Of a stretch of 64,000 nt of DNA, positions 1 through 12,177 are shown one piece after another. Source of the DNA: Nitrospira tepida (GTDB taxonomy: Bacteria > Nitrospirota > Nitrospiria > Nitrospirales > Nitrospiraceae); assembly GCF_947241125.1 (NCBI RefSeq), contig NZ_OX365700.1, positions 1,723,245 to 1,787,244 on the forward strand. The letters run 5' to 3'. How positions within the stretch are numbered: the stretch's first letter is position 1; each line of letters opens with the position of its first letter. A program made the translations under genes and the position numbers. The notes beneath the pieces are model-generated. The model had not been told where the DNA came from, ran no database searches, and worked only from the letters and a program-made list of their open reading frames with translations.

Positions 1-1118
1 CGGTGGGAGGCCAGGATGAATTGGTGTTCGATGGCAACAGCGTGGTGCTGGACCAAACGGGCGAAGTGGTTGCCAGGGCCAAGGCGTTTGAAGCGGACTT
101 TCTCGTGACGGATCTCAATGCGACCGCGGTCGGGCGGGGTCGCCTGGTCCAGGGGAGAAGAAGGGCCGCTGGCGGCCGTCTCCCCAGCTCGGTCGAACGC
201 ATGGTCGTGCCGGCGTACGAAACGCCGAGTCATGCGCCCCGGGCCGTGCCGAGCCTGGCCCAGCCGATGGATCAACTCGAAGAAGTCTACCGGGCCCTGG
301 TGCTCGGCGTGCGGGATTACGTGCGGAAAAACCGATTCCAACGGGCGGTGATCGGTCTGAGCGGCGGAGTGGATTCGGCCTTGACCGCTGCGATTGCCGT
401 GGATGCGTTGGAAGCGGCGAATGTGCTGGGGCTTTTCATGCCGTCCCCGTTCACGTCCATCGAAAGCCATGAGGACGTGGCTGATCTGGCAAGCCGGCTC
501 GGCATCGAATACCGAACCGTTCCGATTGCAGAACTCTTCGCATCGTATCGGGCTGCGCTGGCACCCACGTTCGCAGACCATCCGTCGGACGTCACCGAAG
601 AGAACCTTCAGGCCCGCATCCGCGGCAATCTTCTGATGGCGATCTCGAACAAGTTCGGACACCTCGTGCTGACGACCGGGAACAAAAGCGAGTTGAGCGT
701 CGGCTACGCGACGCTCTACGGGGACATGGCCGGGGGTTTCGCCGTGATCAAGGACGTGCCAAAGACGATGGTCTATGAACTGGCCCGGTACCGAAACAGC
801 CTCGGCAAGGCGACCATAATTCCCAAGCGGGTGTTGGAGCGGGCGCCGACCGCTGAGCTGCGGCCGAATCAGCGCGACGAGGATTCGCTGCCTCCTTATC
901 CGGTGCTGGATCCGATCCTCAAGGCCTATGTCGAGGATGACCGATCTCCCGACGAAATTGCCGCCATGGGGTTCGACCGGGCGACGGTCGAGCGCGTCAT
1001 CGCGCTGGTGGACCACAGCGAATATAAACGCCGGCAGGCGCCGGTGGGCATCAAGATCACGCATCGGGGCTTGGGGAAGGACCGCCGGATGCCGATCACC
1101 AATCGGTATCGAGGCTGA
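1..1118 (+). CDS. nadE: Glutamine-dependent NAD+ synthetase, 3' part (cut by window edge)
   Basis: Makes NAD+ from deamido-NAD+, ATP and ammonia released from glutamine. The frame is open from the first bases, so the start lies outside the window. The first ~60 residues look like the end of the nitrilase-type glutaminase domain (VGGQDELVFDG). A synthetase domain follows, with the ATP-pyrophosphatase P-loop SGGVDS near residue 120 and TTGNKSELSVGYATLYGD further on. It ends with the usual basic tail (PITNRYRG). The next gene starts about 120 bp downstream on the same strand. Family assignment is secure; only the N-terminal glutaminase part is missing from view. Confidence 0.95.
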   Translation, partial: VGGQDELVFDGNSVVLDQTGEVVARAKAFEADFLVTDLNATAVGRGRLVQGRRRAAGGRLPSSVERMVVPAYETPSHAPRAVPSLAQPMDQLEEVYRALVLGVRDYVRKNRFQRAVIGLSGGVDSALTAAIAVDALEAANVLGLFMPSPFTSIESHEDVADLASRLGIEYRTVPIAELFASYRAALAPTFADHPSDVTEENLQARIRGNLLMAISNKFGHLVLTTGNKSELSVGYATLYGDMAGGFAVIKDVPKTMVYELARYRNSLGKATIIPKRVLERAPTAELRPNQRDEDSLPPYPVLDPILKAYVEDDRSPDEIAAMGFDRATVERVIALVDHSEYKRRQAPVGIKITHRGLGKDRRMPITNRYRG

Positions 1119-1241
1119 CCGGCGAGCCCGAGCGCGGAGGTTCCAGGAAGTCCTGGGCTCACAAAAGGGGAGCGGCGGATCATGAGTGAGACACGATCGC
1201 CGGTTCAAGCAACTCACATTACTGAGGAGGAGGCAGGGAGC

Positions 1242-2093
1242 ATGGCGCAAGCGCATCGATGGAGGAAGGGGCTCTTGATCTGGCTCATGGTTGCAGGAGG
1301 GCTGGGCGGCGGTCCGATGCCGGTCGGAGCCGAGGACGATTTGATGGACACGACCAAACATCCGGTCTCCGTGACCATGGCTCTGCAGGCCGACAGCTTC
1401 TTCGGCTTCAACCCGCAGGTCTACGGCACCTATGGACTCACCAAGAATCTGGCCCTGGCCTTCAACGTCACCTACTGGACCGACATTCAGGGCCTCGGCG
1501 TGCATGACTCCAACCCCTGGCTTGAACTGGACCTCGGCGTGAACCTCAAATTCCTGGACGACCGTCTCTCGATCACCCCGATGATCGGGACGGTGCACGG
1601 CCAATTGCTCTCTTCCCGCGGCGGGGCCTTCCCCAAGGGCGGCGGCAGCCGCAACGAACGGACAACGGCCTTCGACGGCTGGGTGCCGAACATCACCGTG
1701 AACTATTTGGACAGCCGGTTCGAGGGCGAGTTCTATATGGGCTACTACAAGGCGGGGCGCAACGAAGGGGGCAGCCCGGGCGGGGCTGGAGCGGGCTGTG
1801 TGTCTGATTTTCCGGATTGCACGACCGGGAACCGGGGGACCTGGGATTTTCTGCACTATTGGGTGAACGCGGGGTACCGGCTGAACAGCATGTGGTCGAT
1901 CGGCGGGCATTACGAGCACTTGTTGACAACGCGGGACAACAGCGCGCCGGGGGCCCAGCAGGATTACTACCGGTGGGTCGGCCCCTATGCGGAGATGAAG
2001 CTGGCGGGGGGCATGGCGCTCCGCTTCACGGTGGGGCGGGACCTGACCGACAATCAGGACTTCTACAAGATCAAATTCACGAAGACGTTCTAG
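1242..2093 (+). CDS. Predicted outer-membrane/periplasmic beta-barrel-like protein
   Basis: About 283 residues with a signal peptide (hydrophobic LLIWLMVAGGLGGG, cleavage probably after VGAE). The mature part alternates aromatic and polar residues in short strands (VYGTYGLTKNLALAFNVTYW, RFEGEFYMGYYKAG) and ends in Phe (KIKFTKTF), as many outer-membrane barrels do. The start at 1242 is preferred to an in-frame ATG at 1182 because GAGGAGGAGG lies 8 bases before it and it puts the signal peptide at the N-terminus. It stands directly before amt1, so a role in outer-membrane passage of small nitrogen compounds is possible but only inferred. No named family was recognised. Confidence 0.7.
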   Translation: MAQAHRWRKGLLIWLMVAGGLGGGPMPVGAEDDLMDTTKHPVSVTMALQADSFFGFNPQVYGTYGLTKNLALAFNVTYWTDIQGLGVHDSNPWLELDLGVNLKFLDDRLSITPMIGTVHGQLLSSRGGAFPKGGGSRNERTTAFDGWVPNITVNYLDSRFEGEFYMGYYKAGRNEGGSPGGAGAGCVSDFPDCTTGNRGTWDFLHYWVNAGYRLNSMWSIGGHYEHLLTTRDNSAPGAQQDYYRWVGPYAEMKLAGGMALRFTVGRDLTDNQDFYKIKFTKTF

Positions 2094-2190
2094 TCACGCT
2101 CATCACGGGGGCGCGGGCGGCGCGGACCGTCGCGCCGCCCGCACAAGGGCCAGGCAGAAAGCAACGACCGCGGCAGCAAGGGAGGGAGGA

Positions 2191-3534
2191 GTGAGGATAT
2201 ATCGAGGAGGATCCAAAACCGTGGGGCCGGCTCTCGTGATCGGTGCCGTGCTGCTCATCGTGAGCGCGGCTGGTGGCGGCATCTGTTTCGCGCAAGGAGC
2301 CGAGCCTTCACTGAAGGCTGACACGGGCGACACGGCATGGGTCTTGGCCTCTTCGGCCCTCGTGTTGGCCATGACCGTGCCGGGCCTCGCCCTGTTCTAT
2401 GGGGGGCTGGTCCGGAAAAAGAACGCGCTAGCGACCATTCTCCACAGCCTCAGCATCTTGAGCGTGATCAGCCTGCTCTGGATCCTGCTGGGGTATAGCT
2501 TGACGTTCGGACCGGACAAAGGCGGGATGATCGGCGGGCTCGATTGGGTCGGGCTCGCGGGAGTCGGCATGGACCCGCATCCGGCCTATGGGCCGACCAT
2601 CCCGCATCAAGCATTCATGGTCTTTCAACTGATGTTCGCGGCGATCACGCCCGCGTTGATCACGGGAGCCTATGCCGAGCGGATCAAGTTCAGCGCCATG
2701 CTGTTCTTCAGCATTCTCTGGTCTCTGGTCGTGTACGCGCCTGTGGCCCATTGGATTTGGGGCGGGGGGTGGCTCGCCAAGATGGGAGCCTTGGACTTTG
2801 CCGGCGGGGCCGTGGTGCACATCACGTCGGGCGTCAGCGCGCTGGTTTGCGCGCTGGTGCTCGGCCAGCGGCGCGGTTACGGGACGGACTATATGGCGCC
2901 CCATAACCTCCCACTGACGTTGCTCGGGACGGGACTGCTCTGGTTTGGGTGGTTCGGCTTCAACGCGGGCAGCGCGCTCGGGGCGAACGGCGTCGCCGTG
3001 GGGGCCTTCGTGGCCACCCATACGGCCGCCGCATGCGGCGGCCTCGTCTGGATGCTGGTGGAATGGATGCACCGGGGCAAGCCGACCGTGCTGGGCATGG
3101 CCAGCGGCGTCATTGCAGGTCTGGCCACGGTGACGCCCGGAGCCGGCTATGTGGGTCCCCTTTCGGCCTTGATGATCGGCGCGATCGCCGGATTTCTCTG
3201 CTACTTCGCAATTGTGTGGAAGGGGAAGTTCGGCTATGATGACGCCCTCGATGTCGTGGGAATTCACGGTGTTGGAGGGATCGCCGGGATCCTGGCGACG
3301 GGCCTGTTTGCTTCCAAAGCCGTCAATGCCGGAGGAGCCGACGGTCTGTTGTTCGGCAACCCGGGGTTCTTCGGCGTCCAGGCGTTGACGGTCGTCGTCG
3401 TCGCCGGGTTTTCGCTGGTCATGACCTATGTGCTGCTGAAGGTCCTGGATGTCCTGACCGGACTGCGGGTGACGCCGGATGAGGAGTCGAGCGGCCTCGA
3501 TCTGGCGCAGCACAACGAGCGCGCCTATTCGTAG
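2191..3534 (+). CDS. amt: Ammonium transporter Amt (copy 1)
   Basis: Inner-membrane Amt/MEP channel for ammonium, 447 residues with an N-terminal signal sequence (LVIGAVLLIVSAAGGG) and about 11 membrane segments. Family marks seen: ALFYGGLVRKKN, the vestibule and Phe-gate region HQAFMVFQLMFAAITPALIT, the first pore His in FAGGAVVHITSGVSAL and the second in LDVVGIHGVGGIAG. The start is a GTG at 2191 preceded by GGAGGGAGG. A P-II gene follows after about 60 bp, the classic amtB-glnK pairing, which implies that P-II gates this channel. It closely resembles copy 2 at 12.2 kb (shared VCALVLG, GTDYxAPHNLP and AQHNERAYS-type tail), so the two are probable paralogues from a duplication. Confidence 0.96.
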   Translation: MRIYRGGSKTVGPALVIGAVLLIVSAAGGGICFAQGAEPSLKADTGDTAWVLASSALVLAMTVPGLALFYGGLVRKKNALATILHSLSILSVISLLWILLGYSLTFGPDKGGMIGGLDWVGLAGVGMDPHPAYGPTIPHQAFMVFQLMFAAITPALITGAYAERIKFSAMLFFSILWSLVVYAPVAHWIWGGGWLAKMGALDFAGGAVVHITSGVSALVCALVLGQRRGYGTDYMAPHNLPLTLLGTGLLWFGWFGFNAGSALGANGVAVGAFVATHTAAACGGLVWMLVEWMHRGKPTVLGMASGVIAGLATVTPGAGYVGPLSALMIGAIAGFLCYFAIVWKGKFGYDDALDVVGIHGVGGIAGILATGLFASKAVNAGGADGLLFGNPGFFGVQALTVVVVAGFSLVMTYVLLKVLDVLTGLRVTPDEESSGLDLAQHNERAYS

Positions 3535-3576
3535 GCCGTCTCGGTCATGTTCATCGCACCACAGTCCGTCCGATGA

Positions 3577-6632
<3,056 letters not shown>

Positions 6633-6688
6633 TCACCGAACAGTTCTGGCAACACCGTTGGAGCCAGTGTTCTGAAAGGAGGAGGGGG

Positions 6689-8098
6689 ATGACAGCGAAG
6701 GAAGTGTTGGAACTTGCCAAGAAGAACAAGGTCGCCGTGGTCGATCTCAAGTTCGTCGACCTGATCGGCACCTGGCAGCATTTCTCCATTCCCGTGGAGG
6801 AAATGACCGAAGGACTCTTCAAAGACGGGTCGGGATTCGACGGCTCGTCGATCAGGGGATGGCGGGCTATCAATAACAGCGACATGCTGGCCATCCCCGA
6901 TCCCAAGTCGGCCTGCATGGACCCCTTTGCGGCTGTGCCGACCCTGAGCCTGATCTGTAACGTGGTCGATCCGGTCACGCGCGAGAATTACGACCGCGAT
7001 CCGCGCTACATCGCTCAGAAGGCCGAGCAGCACCTGAAGAGCACGAAGATCGGCGACGTGTCCTACTGGGGACCCGAGGCGGAGTTCTTCATTTTCGACC
7101 AGGCGCGGTACGACCAAACCAGCCACAGCTCCTATTATTTCATCGATTCGGAAGAAGGAATCTGGAACGCCGGGCATGACGGCGTCAATCTGGGGTCCAA
7201 GATCCGCCACAAGGAAGGCTACTTCCCGGTGGCCCCGACCGATACCCAGCAGGACATCCGCAGCGAGATGATCCTGGAGATGCAAAAAGCGGGCATGATG
7301 GTCGAAAAGCATCACCACGAGGTGGCGACGGCCGGCCAGGCGGAAATCGACATCCGGTTTGACACGTTGGTGTCTACGGCCGACAAGATGATGATGTACA
7401 AGTACATCGTCAAGAACGTCGCCAAGCGCCACAACAAGACCGTGACGTTCATGCCGAAGCCGATCTTCGGCGACAACGGCTCGGGCATGCATACCCATCA
7501 GAGCATCTGGAAAGAGGGGAAGCCGCTCTTCGCCGGGAAGGAATATGCGGGGATCTCCCAACTGTGCCTGTACTACATCGGGGGCATCCTGAAGCACGCC
7601 AAGGCCTTGGCGGCGCTCACGAACCCGACGACCAACTCGTACAAGCGGCTGACGCCCGGGTTTGAAGCGCCGGTGCTATTGGCCTATTCCAGCCGGAACC
7701 GGTCGGCGGGCATCCGGATTCCCATGTACTCACCAAGCCCGAAGGCCAAGCGGATCGAGGTGCGGTTCCCGGACCCGACCTCCAACCCGTACCTGGCCTT
7801 CTCGGCCATGCTGATGGCCGGTCTGGACGGAATCGAGAACAAGATCAACCCCGGAGAACCGGCGGACAAGGACCTCTACGATCTCGAGCCGGAAGAGGCG
7901 GCGAAGATTCCGACCATGCCTGGGAGCTTGGACGAGGCGCTCGTGGCGCTCGAAAAGGACCATGAGTTCCTGCTGAAGGGCGGAGTGTTCAGCGAGGATC
8001 TGCTCGAATCCTGGATCGCTTATAAGCGGACCAAGGAAGTCGATGCGATGCGCCTCCGGCCGCATCCATACGAGTATTTCCTCTATTACGACGCATAG
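6689..8098 (+). CDS. glnA: Glutamine synthetase, type I
   Basis: Fixes ammonia onto glutamate with ATP; the entry point of ammonium into metabolism. It has 469 residues, the usual length of bacterial GSI-beta. Visible marks: [11 protein letters not shown], the metal and substrate region [31 protein letters not shown] and NRSAGIRIP. Tyr397 (in LYDLE, codon 7877-7879) is the adenylylation site, matching the numbering of the E. coli enzyme. This fits control by the two GlnE-like genes at 24-28 kb. GGAGGAGG lies upstream of the ATG. It follows glnD after 56 bp, completing an amt-glnK-glnD-glnA regulatory run. Confidence 0.98.
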   Translation: MTAKEVLELAKKNKVAVVDLKFVDLIGTWQHFSIPVEEMTEGLFKDGSGFDGSSIRGWRAINNSDMLAIPDPKSACMDPFAAVPTLSLICNVVDPVTRENYDRDPRYIAQKAEQHLKSTKIGDVSYWGPEAEFFIFDQARYDQTSHSSYYFIDSEEGIWNAGHDGVNLGSKIRHKEGYFPVAPTDTQQDIRSEMILEMQKAGMMVEKHHHEVATAGQAEIDIRFDTLVSTADKMMMYKYIVKNVAKRHNKTVTFMPKPIFGDNGSGMHTHQSIWKEGKPLFAGKEYAGISQLCLYYIGGILKHAKALAALTNPTTNSYKRLTPGFEAPVLLAYSSRNRSAGIRIPMYSPSPKAKRIEVRFPDPTSNPYLAFSAMLMAGLDGIENKINPGEPADKDLYDLEPEEAAKIPTMPGSLDEALVALEKDHEFLLKGGVFSEDLLESWIAYKRTKEVDAMRLRPHPYEYFLYYDA

Positions 8099-8133
8099 AG
8101 ACCGGCCTGTCGCGGACCGTTCCCACGTGGCGG

Positions 8134-8163
8134 TTGACGGCGGGCGGGGAAGCGTGGTATAAG
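8134..8163 (+). promoter_or_regulatory. Sigma-70-type promoter for the nrt/cyn operon
   Basis: TTGACG at 8134-8139 and TATAAG at 8158-8163 are separated by 18 bp, a good match to the -35/-10 consensus. It lies just after glnA and before a structured leader and the NrtA-like gene, so the transporter-cyanase genes can be transcribed separately from glnA. Predicted from sequence only. Confidence 0.6.
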
Positions 8164-8173
8164 CCACGCTCAA

Positions 8174-8276
8174 GAGTCGAACTGGGACAACGGCGTCGTC
8201 AGTACGGCTCTCATAACCAAGTCAACGGACAACGGCGTCCGTCATTCTGAAAAGGGTGGCGGACGCCGTTCGTTTT
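8174..8276 (+). promoter_or_regulatory. Structured leader with intrinsic terminator and a competing upstream repeat
   Basis: A strong hairpin, AACGGCGTCCG (8231-8241) with CGGACGCCGTT (8260-8270), is followed by CGTTTT, so it reads as an intrinsic terminator. The 13-base sequence GGACAACGGCGTC occurs twice, at 8185-8197 and 8227-8239. The upstream copy could therefore also pair with the 3' arm and displace the terminator. The upstream copy itself sits in a stem closed by GAGTCG (8174-8179) and CGGCTC (8205-8210). This layout looks like transcription attenuation of the operon that starts at 8453. A plain glnA terminator is the simpler alternative. No known riboswitch class was recognised. Confidence 0.55.
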
Positions 8277-8452
8277 AGCGGTCACGACGAGACAGGGCGG
8301 TCTCGGGCCGGTGGCCGACAGGCTCAGGCAGGACAATGGCGTCCTCCGTTCCCGGTCATGGGGATCGAGGACGCTTTTTTTTGGAGTTGGAACGCAGGAT
8401 GACTCACGGCGTGCCGGCGAAGAGCGGAAAAACCGGCAAAGGAGAGCCGACT

Positions 8453-9769
8453 ATGAGCGATGACAGGGGAACACGCGAAGCGGGCACGTCCGAGGCACCG
8501 CTGCTCTCATCCGACGAGTATTTCGAGCGAACGGTCAAGGAGTCGCTGGCTCATGCCGTCCTTGAGAGCGCCGGGACCTCGCGGCGCCGATTCCTCGCGG
8601 CGCTAGGAGCGACGACGCTGATGACCGTAATCGAGCAGATCCTCCCCCTTCGGGAGATCGTCGCGCTGGCGGCGGATCCGATAGGGAAACCGGAAAAAAA
8701 GGATGTGAGCGTGGGCTTCATTCCCATCACCTGCGGGACCCCCATCATCATGGCCGAGCCGCTCGGCTTCTACAAGAAGCACGGGCTGAACGCCTCGGTG
8801 AAGCGGGCCGCCGGTTGGGCCATGATCCGCGACTGGGCGATCAATGGCGAGGTGGACGCGGCCCATATGTTGACGCCGATGCCGCTGGCCATCACGTTGG
8901 GTGCTGGCTCCGTCCCGAAGCCCTTCTACATGCCCGCTGTCGAGAACATCAACGGACAGGCCATCACGCTGCATATCAAGCACAAGAACGTCAAAGCGGC
9001 GGCGGACATGAAGGGATTCCGGTTCTGCGTGCCGTTCGATTATTCGATGCACAACTATCTGCTGCGGTATTTCCTGGCCGAAGGAGGCCTGCATCCGGAC
9101 AAAGATGTGCAGATTCGGGTCGTGCCGCCGCCGGAGATGGTCGCGAACCTGAAGGCCGGCAACGTGGACGGCTATCTCGGACCCGACCCGTTCAACCAAC
9201 GGGCGGTGTATGAAAACGTGGGGTTCATCTTCAAGCTCTCCAAGGAGATTTGGGACCGGCACCCCTGCTGCGCCTTCACCGTGTCGCAGGACTTCGCCGC
9301 GCGCTATCCGAATACCTTCGGGGCGCTCTTCCGCGCGATCGTCGATGCAACGCACTATGCCTCGAACCCCGCGCATCGCAAAGAGATCGCCGCGGCCGTC
9401 GCGCCGACCAACTATTTGAATCAGCCGGTCACGGTGCTGGAGCAGGTCCTGACCGGCACCTACGCGGATGGGCTGGGCGCCATCAAAAAGGAGCCGAACC
9501 GGATCGACTTCGATCCGTACCCCTGGCATTCGATGGCCGTTTGGATTCTCACCCAAATGAAACGATGGGGCCATCTCAAGGGGGACGTCAACTACAAGGC
9601 GGTGGCGGAGCAGGTCTATCGCGCCGCCGACTGCGATCGGATCGCAAAAGAACTCGGCTATCCCACCCATGCCAGCACCACGACGAAACACGTGATCATG
9701 GGCCGCGAGTTCGATCCGCAGCAAGCCGAGGCCTACGTGAAGAGCTTCAAGATCCACGGGATGGCGTGA
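8453..9769 (+). CDS. nrtA: NrtA/CmpA-type ABC substrate-binding protein (nitrate/nitrite/cyanate)
   Basis: Periplasmic or membrane-tethered binding protein of the nitrate/nitrite/bicarbonate/cyanate transporter family. It has 438 residues from the chosen start. A Tat-type signal is present (TSRRRFLAALGA, about residue 45), preceded by a ~40-residue leader that also occurs in NrtA proteins. The mature part has the family features VGFIPITCGTPIIMAEPLGFYKKHGL and AGNVDGYLGPDPFNQRAV. ATG 8453 is chosen over in-frame starts at 8336 and 8399 because GGAG stands 8-9 bases upstream. Permease, ATPase and cyanase genes follow in order, which makes cyanate or nitrite the likely cargo; binding specificity cannot be read from sequence. 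Confidence 0.9.
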   Translation: MSDDRGTREAGTSEAPLLSSDEYFERTVKESLAHAVLESAGTSRRRFLAALGATTLMTVIEQILPLREIVALAADPIGKPEKKDVSVGFIPITCGTPIIMAEPLGFYKKHGLNASVKRAAGWAMIRDWAINGEVDAAHMLTPMPLAITLGAGSVPKPFYMPAVENINGQAITLHIKHKNVKAAADMKGFRFCVPFDYSMHNYLLRYFLAEGGLHPDKDVQIRVVPPPEMVANLKAGNVDGYLGPDPFNQRAVYENVGFIFKLSKEIWDRHPCCAFTVSQDFAARYPNTFGALFRAIVDATHYASNPAHRKEIAAAVAPTNYLNQPVTVLEQVLTGTYADGLGAIKKEPNRIDFDPYPWHSMAVWILTQMKRWGHLKGDVNYKAVAEQVYRAADCDRIAKELGYPTHASTTTKHVIMGREFDPQQAEAYVKSFKIHGMA

Positions 9770-9803
9770 GCAGCACGTGACGCCGGGAGGAGGAGAACAG
9801 GAT

Positions 9804-10787
9804 ATGCTGACGGAGACGGCGGTGGCGGGCGGGAAGTCGATCGGAGTCGAGGCAACGGTACGGACCGGCCCGGCGGCAAATGGAAAGAAGGTCCGCGCGA
9901 TGGCCGGACAGACCGGCGGCAACCCATGGTTCATTTCCGGATTCATCCTGTTTCTATTTCTACTGGGGTGGCAGCTCTTCACGCTGCGAGCCCCGTTCGA
10001 TCCCAAAGGGATGACCGAGGAACAGCTCCAGTTGATGGAGTTCAATGGCGACATCGTCCGCACGGAGAGCGGCACCTATCAGTGGAATCCCGAAAAGGAA
10101 AAGGTCAAGGGAGTGCCGGGCCCCCTGGCCGTGCTGGAGAAGGCGCGGGTCGAGCTGAGCGAGGCCTTCGTGAAGAAGGGGACGAACGATCACGGGATCG
10201 GCTACCTCGTGCTCTACACGGTCGCGCGGTTCGGCGCCGGCCTCCTGGCGGCCTCGGTGGTGGCGATCATTCTGGGCGTGTTGTTAGGACTGAACAAGGT
10301 GCTCTTCAAGGCCGTGAACCCCTACATCCAGATTCTGAAACCGATCTCGCCGCTGGCCTGGATGCCGCTGTTGCTCTACACGGTCAAGGATCCGAAGTGG
10401 ACTGCGGTGTTGGTCGTCTTCATGGCGGCGCTGTGGCCCACCCTGGCGACGACGGCCTTCGGCGTGAACGGTCTGCGCAAGGACTATTTGCATGTCGCCG
10501 CGATCCTCCAATTGTCCTGGTTCAAGCGGCTCTTCAAGGTGATCTTGCCCGGCGCGGCCCCGACGATCGTCAACGGCCTGCGGATCTCCTTCGGCAGCGC
10601 GCTGGTCGCGGTGGTCCCGGCGGAAATGCTGCTCGGCGAGCTGGGGGTGGGGTATCTGAGCTGGATCGAATGGAACAACCTCGATATTTCCGGCGTCATC
10701 TTCGCCATTCTCGTCGTGGGCTGCGTGGGAGTGATCTTGGATTCGGGATTCAACAAGCTGGCGGGCTTGGTCACCTATCAGGAGTAA
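9804..10787 (+). CDS. nrtB: NrtB-type ABC transporter permease
   Basis: Inner-membrane channel subunit of the nitrate/nitrite/cyanate ABC transporter. It has 328 residues. One membrane segment lies near residue 45 (FISGFILFLFLLGWQ), then a soluble insert of about 75 residues, then the BPD_transp_1 core with 5 helices. The EAA loop that docks the ATPase is visible around HVAAILQLSWFKRLFKVILPGAAPTIVNGLR (about residues 230-260). GGAGGAGG lies 9-10 bases before ATG 9804. It sits 35 bp after the binding protein and 3 bp before the ATPase, so the three are one transcription unit. Confidence 0.93.
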   Translation: MLTETAVAGGKSIGVEATVRTGPAANGKKVRAMAGQTGGNPWFISGFILFLFLLGWQLFTLRAPFDPKGMTEEQLQLMEFNGDIVRTESGTYQWNPEKEKVKGVPGPLAVLEKARVELSEAFVKKGTNDHGIGYLVLYTVARFGAGLLAASVVAIILGVLLGLNKVLFKAVNPYIQILKPISPLAWMPLLLYTVKDPKWTAVLVVFMAALWPTLATTAFGVNGLRKDYLHVAAILQLSWFKRLFKVILPGAAPTIVNGLRISFGSALVAVVPAEMLLGELGVGYLSWIEWNNLDISGVIFAILVVGCVGVILDSGFNKLAGLVTYQE

Positions 10788-10790
10788 CCC

Positions 10791-11636
10791 ATGGCCTTTC
10801 TGCAAATCGACAACGTCAGCAAGTACTTTCCCAGCCCATTGGGCGAGGGGCGGGTCTGCGTGTTCAAGGACGTCACAATCAAGATCGACAAGGGCGAGTT
10901 CGTGACGGTCATCGGCCATTCGGGTTGCGGCAAGAGCACCCTGCTAAATATCATCGCCGGGCTGGATGAGGCGTCAGAAGGCGGGGTTCTGCTCGGAGGC
11001 CGTGAAGTCTCGGGGCCGGGGCTGGACCGCATGGTCGTCTTTCAGAATTTTTCCCTGATGCCTTGGATGACGGTGTTCGAGAACATCGCCCTGGCTGTGA
11101 GATCGGCCTATCAGGACTGGGAGCCTTCGCAAGTGGCGGCGCACGTCAACAAATACATTGCGCTGGTGGGGTTGAAGGGGGCGGAGGCGAAACGGCCGGC
11201 GGCCTTGTCCGGCGGCATGAAGCAACGGGTCGGGTTGGCGCGGGCCTTTTCCATTGAACCGAAAGTCCTGCTGCTCGATGAGCCGTTTGCCCAGATCGAC
11301 GCCTTGACCCGCGGCGTGATCCAGGAAGAGCTGATTCAAATGTGGAACACGTCGAAGAACACGGTGTTCATGGTCACCCATGATGTGGATGAGGCCATTC
11401 TGTTGTCGGATCGGATCATGTTGATGACCAATGGACCGTCCGCTCGAATCGGCGAGATCGTGGACGTCACGATCCCGCGACCGCGCTCGCGGGAGTCGAT
11501 CATCGATCATCCCCATTACTACAAGATCAGAAATCACGTGATTCATTTCCTGGTCCGGCATGCGGCCCATGCCGGCGGGGTCGGGTCGGCCTCCGGCGGG
11601 CGTTCCGTTGAAGAGCCGGTGCTGGTGCGGTTCTAA
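10791..11636 (+). CDS. nrtD: NrtD/TauB-type ABC transporter ATPase
   Basis: Energises the NrtAB-type uptake system. It has 281 residues. Walker A is GHSGCGKSTLL (about residue 44), the Q-loop is VVFQNFSLMPWMTV, the signature is ALSGGMKQRVGLARAF, Walker B is VLLLDEPFAQID and the switch His is in VTHDVDEA. There is no C-terminal substrate-binding domain, so it corresponds to the short NrtD/CmpD type rather than NrtC. It begins 3 bp after the permease stop. The C-terminal ~30 residues (AHAGGVGSASGGRS) are low-complexity and probably not structured. Confidence 0.93.
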   Translation: MAFLQIDNVSKYFPSPLGEGRVCVFKDVTIKIDKGEFVTVIGHSGCGKSTLLNIIAGLDEASEGGVLLGGREVSGPGLDRMVVFQNFSLMPWMTVFENIALAVRSAYQDWEPSQVAAHVNKYIALVGLKGAEAKRPAALSGGMKQRVGLARAFSIEPKVLLLDEPFAQIDALTRGVIQEELIQMWNTSKNTVFMVTHDVDEAILLSDRIMLMTNGPSARIGEIVDVTIPRPRSRESIIDHPHYYKIRNHVIHFLVRHAAHAGGVGSASGGRSVEEPVLVRF

Positions 11637-11694
11637 GCGAGGCAGGCACACATAGCCGTTCCGTCGACAGGGCGGCATAACCGAGGAGGGGCAC

Positions 11695-12135
11695 ATGGAC
11701 AAGGAGACGGTGCGCAATACGATCAAAGACAAGCGGATGAAGAAGAACGTGACGATCGCCGAAATCGCCAAGACGGTCGGGAAGAACCCGACCTTTGTGG
11801 CGGCGGCGCTGAACGGCAATCATCGGTTCACGCTCGACGAAGCCAAGAAAGTCGGCGCGCTGTTGGATCTCGATGGCGCGACCACGGAGGCCCTGAGCAA
11901 ATTTCCGGTCCGGACCGACTATCCGAACACCACGGACCCCTTCAAATACCGATTGTTGGAAATCATCGGCGTGTACGGCGATTCCCTGCGGGAACAGGCC
12001 AACGAGATGTTCGGCGATGGGATCATGAGCGCGATCGACTTCTCCATTGATATGGAAAAGGTGACCGGCAGCCAGGGAGAGGCCCGCTGCAAGATCACGC
12101 TCAATGGCAAATGGCTGGAGTACAAGACCTTCTGA
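11695..12135 (+). CDS. cynS: Cyanate hydratase (cyanase)
   Basis: Converts cyanate and bicarbonate to ammonia and CO2, a decamer in known cases. It has 146 residues, ten fewer than E. coli CynS. The catalytic triad is present at Arg86, Glu89 and Ser112 (KYRLLEIIGVYGDSL and FGDGIMSAIDF), exactly offset by ten from the E. coli Arg96/Glu99/Ser122. The N-terminal helical, lambda-repressor-like domain ends with NPTFVAAALNGNHRF. The start is preceded by GAGGAGG. Position after the NrtABD transporter implies import of cyanate followed by hydrolysis, with ammonia passed to the nearby Amt and GlnA systems. Confidence 0.97.
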   Translation: MDKETVRNTIKDKRMKKNVTIAEIAKTVGKNPTFVAAALNGNHRFTLDEAKKVGALLDLDGATTEALSKFPVRTDYPNTTDPFKYRLLEIIGVYGDSLREQANEMFGDGIMSAIDFSIDMEKVTGSQGEARCKITLNGKWLEYKTF

Positions 12136-12177
12136 ATCCGGAACCCGAGATTTTCTGTCTATCGCGGAGCAAGCATC

